This document shows, piece by piece, positions 42,963-55,200 of a stretch of 64,000 nucleotides of DNA; position 1 is the stretch's first letter; the number at the start of each line of letters is the position of its first letter. Under the pieces are notes generated by a model. It saw only the letters and a list, made by a program, of their open reading frames with translations. It had not been told where the DNA came from and ran no database searches. Origin of the DNA: Blattamonas nauphoetae (lineage: Eukaryota; Preaxostyla; Oxymonadida); contig JARBJD010000078.1 of NCBI GenBank assembly GCA_033064195.1, positions 62,001 through 126,000 on the forward strand, written 5' to 3'. Position numbers and translations under genes: made by a program.

Positions 42963-43875
42963 GGGAATGAGCACACGAGGTGAGGGGAGGGAATGAGCAC
43001 ACGAGGTGAGGGGAGGGGATGATCACACGAGGTGAGGGGAGGGGATGATCACACGAGGTGAGGGGAGGGGATGATCACACGAGGTGAGGGGAGGGGATGA
43101 TCACACGAGGTGAGGGGAGGGGATGATCACACGAGGTGAAGGGAGGGGATGATCACACGAGGTGAGGGGAGGGGATGATCACACGAGGTGAGGGGAGGGG
43201 ATGATCACACGAGGTGAGGGGAGGGGATGATCACACGAGGTGAGGGGAGGGGATGATCACACGAGGTGAGGGGAGGGGATGATCACACGAGGGGAGGGGA
43301 GGGGATGATCACACGAGGTGAGGGGAGGGGATGATCACACGAGGTGAGGGGAGGGGATGATCACACGAGGTGAGGGAGGGGATGATCACACGAGGTGAGG
43401 GGGAGGGGATGATCACACGAGGTGAGGGAGGGGATGATCACACGAGGTGAAGGGAGGGATGATCACACGAGGTGAGGGAGGGATGATCACACGAGGTGAG
43501 GGGTGGGGATGATCACACGAGGTGAGGGGAGGGGATGATCACACGAGGTGAGGGGAGGGGATGATCACACGAGGTGAGGGGAGGGGATGATCACACGAGG
43601 TGAGGGGGAGGGGATGATCACACGAGGTGAGGGGAGGGGATGATCACACGAGGTGAGGGGAGGGGATGATCACACGAGGTGAGGGGTGGGGATGATCACA
43701 CGAGGTGAGGGAGGGGATGATCACACGAGGTGAGGGGAGGGATGATCACACGAGGTGAGGGAGGGGATGATCACACGAGGTGAGGGGTGGGGATGATCAC
43801 ACGAGGGGAGTGGTGGGGATGATCACACGAGGTGAGGGGATGATCACACGAGGGGAGGGGATGATCACACGAGGG
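42963..43875. repeat. Minisatellite, 26-bp unit, about 35 copies
   Basis: Tandem unit ATGATCACACGAGGTGAGGG plus GAGGGG (26 bp), with length variants of 22-27 bp from changes in G-run length, mainly in the right half. Every standard unit has a TGATCA palindrome and a purine-only GAGGGGAGGGG tract on the plus strand. It lies inside the hAT-like element. Units are contiguous with no spacers. Confidence 0.97.
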
Positions 43876-45840
43876 AAGCGACGAGACGAATCAAGAGAAC
43901 GATTCCATTGATTCTTCAGGCATTGACAGCAGAGATGTCAAATTCCCCGCGCCTGTTGAAGGAGACGACAAATGTGCGGTTGGTCGGTTGGTGTTTTCGG
44001 GATAGAGAGGAGACGACCAGATCCAAGAACGAAGGAAGCATCGTCGATCGAGAGACCGGAGCAACTGACGGAGACATCAGAGTTCATCTCAGAGCAGGAC
44101 GGCTGGGAGGAGTCGAGATGGTTGAGCGACGAAATGGCTGTCAGAGGAAGGAGCGTCCGAAGTTCACTCGATCGGTGAACAACGTCAATGATCGAAATCG
44201 AACTGTCATCGTTCCCCTCAGAACAGACAATCATAAATGGGGAACATTCAGGATTTGAGATGATCGTACTCGACGAGACAGTCACGTTGGAGTTCGAGAG
44301 TTTTCCAGCCGATGTTCCCATCCATCCGCAATCAAGTATCATCAATGATACCAAAATAGAGCAGTGTGTGAAGATAAATATGAAGTTTGTCGTTTCGTCA
44401 TGGTGGTTGGCTTTGTTCTTCCCCGTCAGAGACTCATGATGATGATTTTCGTCCACCGACTATATGTGACAGATTCTTGTTCATTTTCCTCAAAGATTCA
44501 GCGTGGTAGATGAGACTAGGTACTGTTGCGCATGAAATTGATGGTTGTTTAAGTCGAGTACGCGTGGAAATCCGTCCTGATTGTTGCACTTTTCTGGGGT
44601 CGGCTCCTCATCGATTGCGAATCCGAACAGAATAATGGAGTGTTGACAAAGTCGCACTTCACGGTTCGTTTCGGAGATTGATCAAAAATATGCTGTGATG
44701 TTCAGAGACTCCTTCAGTTTGATCTCAAGGCGGTTCTCGATTCTGAGTGAATTAGACATTGTGTCGAGTCTGAAGATGTGAACCTTTCCTTCAGATAATG
44801 AACTGACAATGAGAAAAGCAGAATTGTGGACAGTGTCGGGAATGTGATGTCCTTGATCTTCTGCGTTTTGTTTGGAAGAAAAGAGGAGGCGTGTAATGAG
44901 ACTAATCGATGAATATGAGTGGAGAAAGAAAAAAAGATGCATACTGATGTTGTTTGTGATCCAGATTTCTTCTATTTATGTCCATTTCTGATTGGAGAAA
45001 GATTTTATCATCTATTACAGACAAATGAAGAGAAAGAGGTAGAGAAGAGTGAAACGATAAGAAAAAGGAATACTAATATTGTTCATTTTCCATGTGTCAA
45101 TTCAGTGTGACATCATCGAGAGTGAGGAGATGGGCAAAGTGTGAATTGTGGAGATCTCCACAAGTTTGAAAGTCAATGGAGACAGCAATGAGTGACAATT
45201 GGATAAAAGAAGTGTGGAATGGACAAGGGAATTCGAATTGCGATGTAATGGTCTCTGAGAGAAAATGTGAGTCGAAGTCAACATCCGATGGGGAGGACGA
45301 TCCGGACATGTCCAGGACAGGACAGTTTTGTCCGTTTTGAACTGATCACAATTGGATTGTGAAGAAATTCAGATGATTCGTTTTTTCAACAATTGAGTGA
45401 ATGTCCAAGATCGGACAAGCTTGGACATTTCTGCAATTAATGGGTCATTTTGTCCGAATTCTCTAGTACTCTTTTATCATTTTTATGAAAGACAAAATCT
45501 GAATTTGATTACAATTATTCACTTATTTATGAACGAATTCAGTGTCAATCACGTTGATTTAGGCCACATGAAGCACTTCTTTTTCACTTGGACATGTCCG
45601 CTGTCCGTTGTCCGAGTTGAACGTCTTTTTGTCCGTCCGTTGCTCATCCCTATCGGCTTAACTCTATCAGAGATTCATCATCTTCCAGGAGAGACGAATC
45701 AGACAGCAGATCGCCTCTCGCGACTCCCACCCCAGGGGGAGTACTCTCTAAATCAGGCAGCAATGACGAAGCTATTCGAAAGATGGCACTACGTTCCAGC
45801 GATGGACATGTTCGCGTCCAACAAGAACGCAAAATGCAAA

Positions 45841-47297
45841 AAATCTCTCACCTCCACCTGCAGTGGTCACCACTTTGGCTCGGATTTCTCTAGCTCCTCA
45901 TCTCAGAATTGCCTTCAACTCTCTCCACCCCCTCTGCGAAACATTCAAACGAGATCCACGTGCTCTCACTCTTCTCCCCTCACCCATCTTCCCATCACCT
46001 TCACCATTCCCACAATTTTCTGGTCAATCGTTCCTCGAAGCATTGGCCACGAATATCCCAACCGTGTTCTCAGACTTCCTGGCAACTCTTCCGACACACC
46101 TTTCAGACATCATGAAATACATGACAATGGGAAGTGATGATCCCGAACTCCTCCTTCGCTCACTGAACCTGTGCACATCCTCATTTCTCGTCATTTTAGG
46201 TTGATAATCAGAACATTGGAGATTTGCTCCTCTTCGTCACGGGGGCGATCCCGACTGTTGTCTCCAACATTTCAAACATCGACAATCTCATCGCATCTCT
46301 TCGCTCCGACTCTTCTCCAACCATTCAAGTTGCATCTGAGACCGCCGCCCAAACGATGAAATGTCTCCATGCACTTCGAAATGAGAGTATCAAGTCCGTC
46401 AAGAACGGATGGACCTTCTTCTGCAGTTTCTTAAGCACTCTCCCGTCCGAACACAAAACGACCTTTCAAACAGTCGTCCCCAATGATCCCTCGTTTCCGG
46501 ACATCGTTCTCCGATCACTTGCGCTCAAGAATCTCTTGGTTGTAGAAGCTGTTCTTGAGACGGTCGTCCGCATCCTCAACCATTTCCCATCCATGCGAGA
46601 CAAGGTCATCTCATCCTGTTTTGTTGAGAGGATGTGTGAGAATGCCGACTTCCACTTGATTCCTCTCTCGTCAACCAGCATCCACATCAACCTGGCGAGA
46701 GTCCTCTTTTTGACTCTGGACCTCCTGAAAGTGGATGAGGCAACAAAAAAAGCACAGAACCTGATTCTCCGATGTCAGGTGCTCACTCCAGCCAAGCACA
46801 GCTTGATTCTCATTCTCAACAACAGCTCCACTCTCCACCACGCTGCGCCTCACATGGGACTCGAGAACACACTTTTCTATTTGCATCACTCGTTGAAGGA
46901 CATGGAGCTGAAGTCCGAGGAGCACGATGCGGATCTTGTGGATGCAATTGTGAAGTGGGAAATACGAACGATGGTCGAGATGGAGAAAGACTCGCTGATG
47001 TCAATTCTTACGAACGATATGTGGAGCAGAACTTCTGAATGGATACTGAATATGCGAGAGCGACAGAAGAGACGAGATGTGCGATTACGGGAAGGGGGAT
47101 TCGACGATGCTCTCGAACTGCGAGTGGTGGGGATCGAGCCAGACTTTGAACAATATTTCAAGACTCAGGCAGCCACATTCCGGAAACTTATGACTTTCAA
47201 CTCTGACTATGTTCAGAGGAATCATGGACCGACACTCCTCGTGCGTGTTCGCTTGGTTCCCACACACCAGAACCACAATGAATATTGTGGAGCCTGA
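45841..47297 (+). pseudogene. Family F copy 3: 3' part, right of the retroelement
   Basis: Resumes the family at SPPPAVVTTLARISL (the middle of the long sixth coding exon) and runs through LALATNIPTV-like helices, then the last exon (VDNQNIGDLLLFVTG, DPSFPDIVLRSL, RTSEWILNMRERQKRR, FDDALELRVVGIEPD) to a stop at 47297. The last frame is open for about 360 codons. However, the 5' half is severed by the retroelement, and the intron before the last exon does not join in frame with the usual donor. A transcript from an internal promoter cannot be excluded. Confidence 0.7.
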
Positions 47298-47470
47298 TTG
47301 TTTCATGTCGTGATTCCGTCTTTCGGTCTCAACTTTCGCCCACTTCACCGATGGTTGACTTTTAAGCATATCCTGTGTCCCGTGCAAAGCTGTCCCCACC
47401 TTATGGGATTCACTCTGAAACTGTCAGGATCAGCTCTACCTGCTTGAGTTTGATCTTTTTTTGACCTGTG

Positions 47471-49411
47471 ATGTGCAACTGTGGGAATGAGGATAGAACA
47501 GTCCTCGTGCTTCCCTCTGACTCGGTTGCTCTTGGCTCTTCCGCAATCGTGGAAGATATTATCATTCACCTGACTCAGCAAACTCCTGAAAACACCTATG
47601 AATGGATTACACGCCTTTTATCGCATTTGGAAGGTTTTTCTTTCCTTTTCTGACATGGCAACTGACATGCAGCAACTCCTCAAGATATCCGAGTTGTTTG
47701 TAGCTGGACGGAGTTGCCCCGAATCTCGGAACTTGTGAACATGATATCAGACATTAATCATCTTGTTTGCCGCAATTTTCCTGAACTAATCGCATCATTT
47801 GCATTTTCATCTCAGAATTCGATTCTGGACTTGATTCAACTTTTAGGTGTGCACCGCTTTTTTTCAAGTTCATCCAGTGATGAAAGGAGGAGCCCTCGCG
47901 GAACCACTTTCCCGATATTCGTTCGTGAAGCCTCTCTTGGGCCTTTTTTCTCCAGCATTGAACAGGACGAGTGCTGTGAAGGTATGTTTTGACTTATTGA
48001 CTATGTTTTGAAGGTGTGGGAGATCTTTGGAAAGCTGATGTCGTTATTCCCAGACATGGAAGATCTGAGTAAGATTGTGGAGAAACTCGACGAAACTCTG
48101 GTTTTCCTGCGAAACCATGCCGTCTCATCTCGGACGGACGACTTCGGCTTTGTGGAGCTTCGCTTTGGCGACCATGAGGGAGTTCTGGTTGCGAGTCTGG
48201 CCGCATTCCGCTGTCTGATTCACAACCCTCGCTTTCGCGACTCTCTTCGCTTTCTGGACTTGTTGATTCCTTTTGTGCTGTGCACAGCATTCGAATCGTT
48301 CGTGGGTGTTCTGGACTCGATTATGGAACTTGGAGGAAAAGAGAAAACGCTCAACAACCATCTGCTGGAAATGGAGATTGTCCGAAACGGAAGAACGAAA
48401 CAAGAATCGGCGTGGCCTGTGATTGACGTCCTGCTGCTTCGGATTGTTCTTATTGAAAGCGAAGGGGACTTCCAGAAAGTGGTGGGCTCGCACATGAACC
48501 GGTTCAAAGCTCAGATTTCGATGAACTGGCAAGAATCGAGTCTACGGCTTCTGAAACGCGGGGAAATTGCGGGGCACTCGCTGGAGGGTCGGATTTTGGG
48601 GGTGGTGTCGTCGTGTCTGTCGGGAATGTCAGTTTCGACAAATCGGGTGTTCTCGCTCAGCATGGCCTCCCTCGATTCTCTGCTCGGCCCTGGGTCACGG
48701 GACAGATCGTATTTCTCGTTTCTCTCGGAGCTGGTGCTGCTGCATGAAGAAGGCATCACTCGCCAGATCGTTCGCCTGCTCTCGTCGCTCTCAGAGTCTC
48801 TCGTGATCCGGCGTGGGATTGTGTGTTCTGGACTGATTCGGCAGATCTGTGCAGACATTCTCACGTTCTCGGCCGATCTGGACCACACCGACTTTCTGCG
48901 AGTGGTGCTGTCGTGTGTGAACATTCGGCTGCTGGCCACGAACAAGGAAGACTTTTCGGAAGAGATTGTGGTGGATGCAGTGTGCGGGAATGTGATTGAG
49001 CCGATCACGCCGGTTGTGCAGCAATTGGTCGTGAGAGACTTGAAGGAACGGCCGACAGCTGAATTTGCGCTGGAATCGCTGCTGGCGGAGCTGGAGTGGC
49101 TGTCGTTGCGATATGAGCGGGTTTTTGGACTGACGCAGGAATTACCGCTCGCAAGCTTTGTGGTGGGCGTCCTCCAAAACGAGACCCAAAATCATCGTTC
49201 GTTCTCGTTTTTGTCGTTTCTGGATGAGAGCCTGAAGATGATGGCGACACGACCCAGACAGAGGCATTGGGGGGAGTGGAGGAGGAAGCTGGAATCGGAA
49301 GGGCTGGCGAATGTTTTGGATAGCCACGCGTCGTCGGGGAAGAAGGGATATTACTCGCCATCGCGGCGGGCTGTGAAGGTTGTGAATCGTATGGGAGGGA
49401 ATCTGGGATGA
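47471..49411 (+). CDS. Helical-repeat protein with four exons and a 22-nt intron
   Basis: Exons 47471-47633, 47673-47846, 47869-47981 and 48014-49411 give 1848 nt (615 aa) in one frame. Introns are 39, 22, 32 nt: GTTTTT...GCAG, GTGTGC...CAAG, GTATGT...GAAG. The protein is alpha-helical (MSLFPDMEDLSKIVEKLDE, LDLLIPFVLCTAFESFVGV, RQIVRLLSSLSESLVI), HEAT/ARM-like by look, with a basic C-terminal tail (SSGKKGYYSPSRRAVKVV). No enzyme motif, signal or transmembrane segment. Unlike family F it is single-copy here and undamaged, so it is probably expressed. Function unknown. Confidence 0.8.
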
Positions 49412-49719
49412 CAACCGACAACAGCGGATTGTGAAACGCGATGCGGAGAATCCCAAAATCCAATCAGAAATCTGGCCATTCTTCGCACTATGGGGACACT
49501 CCCACTGCACCCACTGCCGCTTTATCTGTCGATCTTTTTCATTCTCTCCGTTTCGCCTTTTGAATGGATTGCTTGAAGAGAGCCATCGAAAAGGTCAAAT
49601 TCAATCGGAAATCTATGTTGTACACCATTCATTTGGATTAGGGCCTTTCATATGAAGTGACTCTTGGATTATTCTGAAAAATTTGTCTTGAGAGTGTCGA
49701 AGGAAAGAGAGAACATTTC
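49412..49719. other. 3' flank of the helical-repeat gene
   Basis: 308 bp between the stop and the second Harbinger-like copy. No gene seen. It presumably includes the upstream gene's 3' UTR and the displaced promoter of family F copy 4. Confidence 0.5.
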
Positions 49720-49722
49720 AAT

Positions 49723-52224
49723 AGACCCAACCCGAGTTTTATGGGTAATCTCGAGAAAAATGAAACAATTGAGTAAGACTGTGGACACTCGAGTGATTCA
49801 TGGTTAACTCGAGATAACTCTTGAAAACCGAGTTGCACACGTTCACAACCGAATTGACACATTTCACTCGAGTTCCTTCCCATAACTGTTTTTTGAGAAA
49901 AAAAGAACATCTGAAAAAGTTGATATTATCACTTCTTTTCAACTGATTTCTGATCATATTAGGTGAAAAAGATGGATAGTCAAGATTTGAGGGACGAAAA
50001 TGTGACACCGTCACCACAACATTCACAGATCATTCTCAAACCTGGAACTCCACAAACACCATTCCAGTGTGAGCTTTTATTTTGATATTTTGTTCTTTCT
50101 CTTTTGAAGATTACGACCCTCTGCTGGAAGTTTCATTGGATTCCCGTCCCCAAGTTTCACCATCAATTCTCCCTTCTCATCACAAAACTCGTTGACAGAT
50201 TCGAGATCACTTTTTCAACACCTCAATCTTCACAATCGTCACGATCATCTGTTGATATTCGGTCAGCTTCGCCCACTATCAGGCCTCAAAAGCGAGAATC
50301 TTCAACTTCCATTGCGTCTCTTGGAGAACTCAAAAACAAACAAAGACAAGTCTTTCTGTCAGCAAAACCAATTGTGCCAATTCCAGAAAGTGGAGGAATC
50401 ATTTGGTCGAAGTATGACGATGCAAACTTGTGGAAACAACTCAGATTGGAGAAAGACACTCTTCTTCATCTCTCCGCTCTCATCCAATCGAATTGTCCAG
50501 AATACAATCATCCAGGACCAAAGGGAAACTCACTCTCAAAGATGAATTAGTCGTTTATCTTGAATGGTTGAGCTCAACAGTTAAAATCAATCGACTGGCA
50601 TCGGCATTGGGAATCAGTCCAAATCTCGCATCTAAAGCAATTCTACACATTCGCCCTCTCCTGTTCACTGTCCTTCAGGAACGATATTCTGTCCCGCCTC
50701 GCCCAACTCCAAATTTTCAAGCCAATTTCCCTTTCACCGCGCTTTATATTGATGCAACAACAATTGTTGTCCCCAGACCATTGACGGATTTTGAAGATAA
50801 GAAAGTACTTTGGGAAGGTCATCATTATTGTTATGCGATGAAGGCTCAAGTGTGTGTTGAAGCCAAACCACCCTACAAAGCGCTCTTCGTTTCTGATTGT
50901 GTTGCTGGCTCAATCCACGATGTTGCTCTACTCCAAAAGACTCTCCAACCGATCGAACAATTTCTGAACAAGACAGACCAGGAGAAAGAGCTCTATCCAC
51001 AAGACAACGACCCAAAATGGGGAATTCAAGGCGACATGGGATATCTCGGAGATTTTCCAACTCTTCGATTCAATCGTCCGAACAGAAGAAAAAGAAAGAA
51101 CAAACGAAGAAGAACAGAATGAACTCAATGTGAGAATTGCGTCTGACAGAGTTCAAGTGGAGAGATTCTTCGGAAGACTCAAATGGCTGTGGCTTCGAAT
51201 GGGAGGGAAATACACTGCTGGCGTCAAACATATCACGCAAGACTTCAAAAATGCGTGCTGGTTAACCAATATTCACCTCGAAAAGGACACAATTACCGAC
51301 TTCCAGACGATTTTCATGAGAGGGCTCTTTCGGCCTCTTCAAGAAAAGAATCACGAATTCCACGGAGAAAACAACTCTATCGAAAACATCAAGCCGAGAT
51401 TGAGGACTTTGAGAATGATTATGATCCAAGAACAACAGGATTCGATGGAGTCTTTGATATTTCAGATTCTGACTAAAATATTCATCACAATTCACAACAC
51501 ACACTTACTTTTTCTCAATTTTGTTGAAAAATGTTCTCAAAACGACGTTGAAGAGTCTTAAACTGTCATAAATGATAAAAACTCCCACATTCTTGTTTTT
51601 CATGTTTTTTTAGAAATATTTGATTTGTTTTCTGTGTCTAATTCTTTAGACAACGTCTTGCTGTTAGGCCCACATTCTGGGCATCCTCATTCTGTTTCCT
51701 GGCGACTGACATTCACTTCGACACTTGGGGAGGACCATATTAGCGCGAGCCCATGAAATCCTACCCGACCCAAGTTCCATGAATGATGTCTGCGGACAGC
51801 GAGAGGGGAACCAATATCCAAGCAAGAGCGACTTACATCGAGATGACACAGAACCTACTTGAGGTAAGTTCAATTCAAATACGTAGGGGCGTCGCCGACG
51901 GTTATAGTGAGAATTTTGGAAAAATTTCGATATAAGGGTCGGATCGACTTCGAATTTTTTAAAAGAGTTTTTCTTCAATAATTTGTTTCTTTTCGTACTA
52001 ATGACAAGTTATAAATGAGGAAACACGATGAAATGAATCAATTCGACGAAAGTTTGTCAAGATCAACCTGAAAAAAATGTTATGGGGTGAGAACTCGAGT
52101 GAAGTGTGGTTTATTCGGTTTTTCTGCTGTTTATTCGGTTTTCACAAGGTATCTCGAGTTAAGTTGCGTTAACCGAATTGCCCTTCGTGATCACGAGTTT
52201 TCCCATTATACACGGGTTGGGTCT
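49723..52224 (+). mobile_element. Harbinger/IS5-like DNA transposon, copy 2 (2.5 kb)
   Basis: Same ends as copy 1 (AGACCCAACCCG), flanked by AAT (49720-49722, 52225-52227). It lacks the mariner-like insertion. After removing that insertion and one TA, copy 1 is only 5 bp longer, and the 5 bp are all homopolymer differences within the transposase gene. Substitutions are few (for example near 49785 and 49795). Confidence 0.9.
49972..51476 (+). pseudogene. DDE transposase, copy 2, frame broken
   Basis: Collinear with the intact copy at 32045 and with the same intron, but short by one T (near 50213), one G (near 50523), two A (near 51090) and one A (near 51283). These break the frame between the helix-turn-helix and DDE parts. 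All four differences are in homopolymer runs, so they may be real or assembly errors. The DDE motifs are otherwise identical. Confidence 0.85.
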
Positions 52225-52225
52225 A

Positions 52226-55200
52226 ATGATTGAGAACCCATCCTTTATTCATTAAGAATGACCCTGATAACAAACGGCCCAGATGTCTCCTCTATGATTT
52301 CAGAGCAGTCTGCTCTGAATGGGAATCTCTCGCCAAGTGTTTTGAACAGTCCACCCAGTTGGAATCTGGTTCGTCATTTTCGTGTTTCATCTCTCCCGTT
52401 TGTAGGCGAATATTTCATCCCTTCTCGAAAGATTGCAATGTGATGATGAAGAGATTATTGTTGACACACTTCGAGAGTTGCAGAAAGTTGTATCTGGTGT
52501 GTATTTTTTGTTTTCTTCATCAATTTGTTGTTCATTGTTGTGGATCTTTTGGACGTGATTCAGAAAGTGGGTCGGATGACAGTTTCGATGATTGGTGTCA
52601 ATTTCTGTCTCAACTGTGTAGTGGATCACACTCATCTGGACTTGTGGTCTCCTTTTCTCGTTTGTTCATTCTCGCTTTCAGGCAGAACTGATAAAATTGA
52701 TATCGATTCTGTGTTTGTGGTTTTCTTGGTTGTGATGATGGATGTCTTCATTTATTGCTTTCTTGCTTTCTTGCTTTCTTTCAGATTCGAAATCGCCCTC
52801 GTTCGTTCGCTCTTCGCTTTCGTCTGAAATCGCTTCTTTCGTGCTCACGCAATTTGGAGATTGGTCTTCGTGTCCTGCATTGGAATCAGTGTGTTTCATT
52901 TTTTCTTCTTCTTCATTTATTTTCAGTGTTGTTCTTGCATGGAATCTCTCTTCTTCGAACCTGAAATCGTCGACTCGCTTTTTTTCCGACACGAAGACTT
53001 CATCCTTTCCACGTTCACCCAAATCGGGAAATCATCACCTCCACCTGCAGTTCTCACCGCTTTGGCTCGGATTTCTCTCTTCCCTCATCTCAGAATCGCC
53101 TATCCATCTCTCGGTGCTCTTTTCGGGATCTTCAAACGAGATCCTCCTGCTCTCACCCATCTCCCCTCACCCATCTTCCCATCATCTTCCCCACATCAAC
53201 AATATTCTGGTCACCCATTCCTGACCGCTCTGACAAAGAAACTCCGAATCGTTTTCTCCGAATTCCAAACAAATCTCCCAACTGATCCTTCACACCTCCA
53301 AAAATACATCCAGCTCACGAAGGACGATAAATTCATAGTCATACGTTTTCTGAACTTTTGTTTGTGTGCATCCCGCATCCCTTTTCTGTTCTTGCATATA
53401 GAACCACCAATCGAAGTGTGTTTAGCCTCTTTTCATCATGTCTTGTCATTTCAGGTTGATTCCAATGTTTTTCAAGATTTTCTTCTCTTTTTGAGCGAAG
53501 CACTCACGACGATTCTCGTGAACATTTCGAACATCGACAATCTCATCGCTCCTCTTCTCTCCGACTCTTCTCCAACCACATCATTTGTTTCTGATGTTGA
53601 CACGCAAACGACTGATTCTCTCACAATCCTTCGAAATGCGTGTGTACAGTTCTTAAACTTTGGATGGCTTTTCTTCATCAGAATGGCATGCATCATCATC
53701 GACCCATACAAATCATCCTTCCAAACAATCGTCCTCCACGATCCATCCTTCCCTGACCTCGTTATCAACTCGCTCAAACTCGCTCACAAAGACATCAGGC
53801 AGAACACCGTGATCACCCTCACATCCATCAGTAGCGAGTTTCCATGGATGAGAGAACGACTCAGAGCAGCAAAGCTTGTTGGGAGGATGTTTGAAACAGT
53901 CGATTTTGTTTCTCTTCCTCTCTCCGAGTCCAGAACTCTTCTCCATCTCGCCCAGTTCATCTCCTTCATGATGACCCCGTACAACGAGAATCAAGAAGCA
54001 CAATTCCGGCGATATCGTCTCATTCGTGATTCTGTGTTCGAGCCAGCCAAACACTTCATCATATTCATGTTCCACAAGTCGGACAAACTCATTCTGAATG
54101 AATATGACAGAATTGAACTCGAGTACCGTCTCTGTCAGATCCACTATCACATCAAAAACGGGACTGACTATAGTTCATCAGCAATACCAACTATAGTTCA
54201 TCAGAGGCCCATAACTTCATTTTATCAGATCTTGTCTCACTTCCCCTTTTCACGTCATGTCCATCTCTTTCATCACCTTTGAGAGAGAAATACGCGGCAT
54301 CCATCAAAACAAGTCATGACTGTCCCTTTGAACGAACTGCCATGAAGAACTGATCACCCACGGTAAAAGAATAGGCATTTCGACTACGACCAATACAGAT
54401 GTAAGTATTCAATAACAACGGACAGAACTCCAATGAAAATGACGTTTTGTCCTCACTTGGCTTCTCAGCGCATTGTTTTGAGGATAGTCAGAGTGACACA
54501 GCTAATCGCGAAAATCTGAAAGGTCTCCGCTCTTTCTATTTGAAAAAACTCATCAGGTGCTCAAAAAATCTATCAGCGATGGATTTCTTACCTTCTTTGA
54601 CATTTAACTCTCTGATTTAAAGTGCAGGAACGAAGCTTCAATCCAAATCTCGACTTGTTTTAATCTGGTCCAAGGTTTCTGCTCATCATTTATGAAGGAT
54701 ACGTCTCAACAATTATTGATGTCATTCTGTAGGTTTTCGAACATATTTAATGGAAGATCCTCCCAAATGAAGTGTCTTTCTGACTACTCAGCAATTATTC
54801 GGGTGTTTGACAGTTCATCACTGTTCATGTCTTCCTTTACACATTCTCAATCATTCTCTCGCAATTTCAATCCTCAAAATCAAAGGATACATTCACTCGA
54901 ATCATCTCCCTTTCAAACGCGATCGTCGTAGAGCTATCTCAGACTTTCCTTTCAATGAAGTTCATCCCTTGCACTGTTGTTGATCATGTGACTCGATCCT
55001 CGAGATGTGTCGTCTTCTTTCTTCTGAATATCGACTTTCTTGCCGATTCTGTCTCTCCACATTTCAGACAGTCCTCGTCCCATTCAGCACTTTCTTTAAT
55101 CTATCTCCCTCCCAGAATGCTTCATCGACTTGTGACCTTCCATCGCTCCAACTTTCACCACTATTGTCAATCACTATCGCTTGATAGCACGATCACAGTC

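Larger units (their letters stand above)
42673..45652. mobile_element. hAT-like non-autonomous element (3.0 kb) with 8-bp TSD (TCGGCTTA)
   Basis: Ends TAGTGAGGAGCAA and the inverse of TAGGGATGAGCAA match the hAT YARNG terminus. TSD TCGGCTTA lies at 42665-42672 and 45653-45660. Subterminal TGTCC/GGACA boxes are dense on both sides (42688-42729, 45300-45640). It carries a 0.9-kb minisatellite. The rest (43876-45300) has only short frames and no transposase, so it needs a transposase in trans. It is inserted in the RNase H region of the DIRS-like element. Confidence 0.85.
39899..45840 (+). mobile_element. DIRS-like (tyrosine-recombinase-type) retroelement, fossil, 3' end missing
   Basis: Parts kept: a basic gag-like region (40013-41245), a reverse transcriptase/RNase H region (41074-42672), and a short continuation at 45653-45840 with the DIRS-type LPGETNQTADRLSRL and MDMFASN motifs. 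No recombinase region and no terminal repeats are seen; the right end is truncated against family F sequence. A hAT-like element is inserted in the RNase H region. It sits in family F copy 3 and has replaced about 0.3 kb of it. Long open regions suggest a fairly young insertion, now broken. Family assignment rests on RT/RNase H style. Confidence 0.75.

Noticed and set aside
42963-43875. CRISPR-like array
   Set aside because: Units are contiguous and vary only in G-run length; there are no unique spacers, and the genome is eukaryotic.
39899-45840. LTR retrotransposon
   Set aside because: No long terminal repeats, protease or integrase seen; the RT/RNase H style and the DLFAS-like motif fit DIRS-type elements better.
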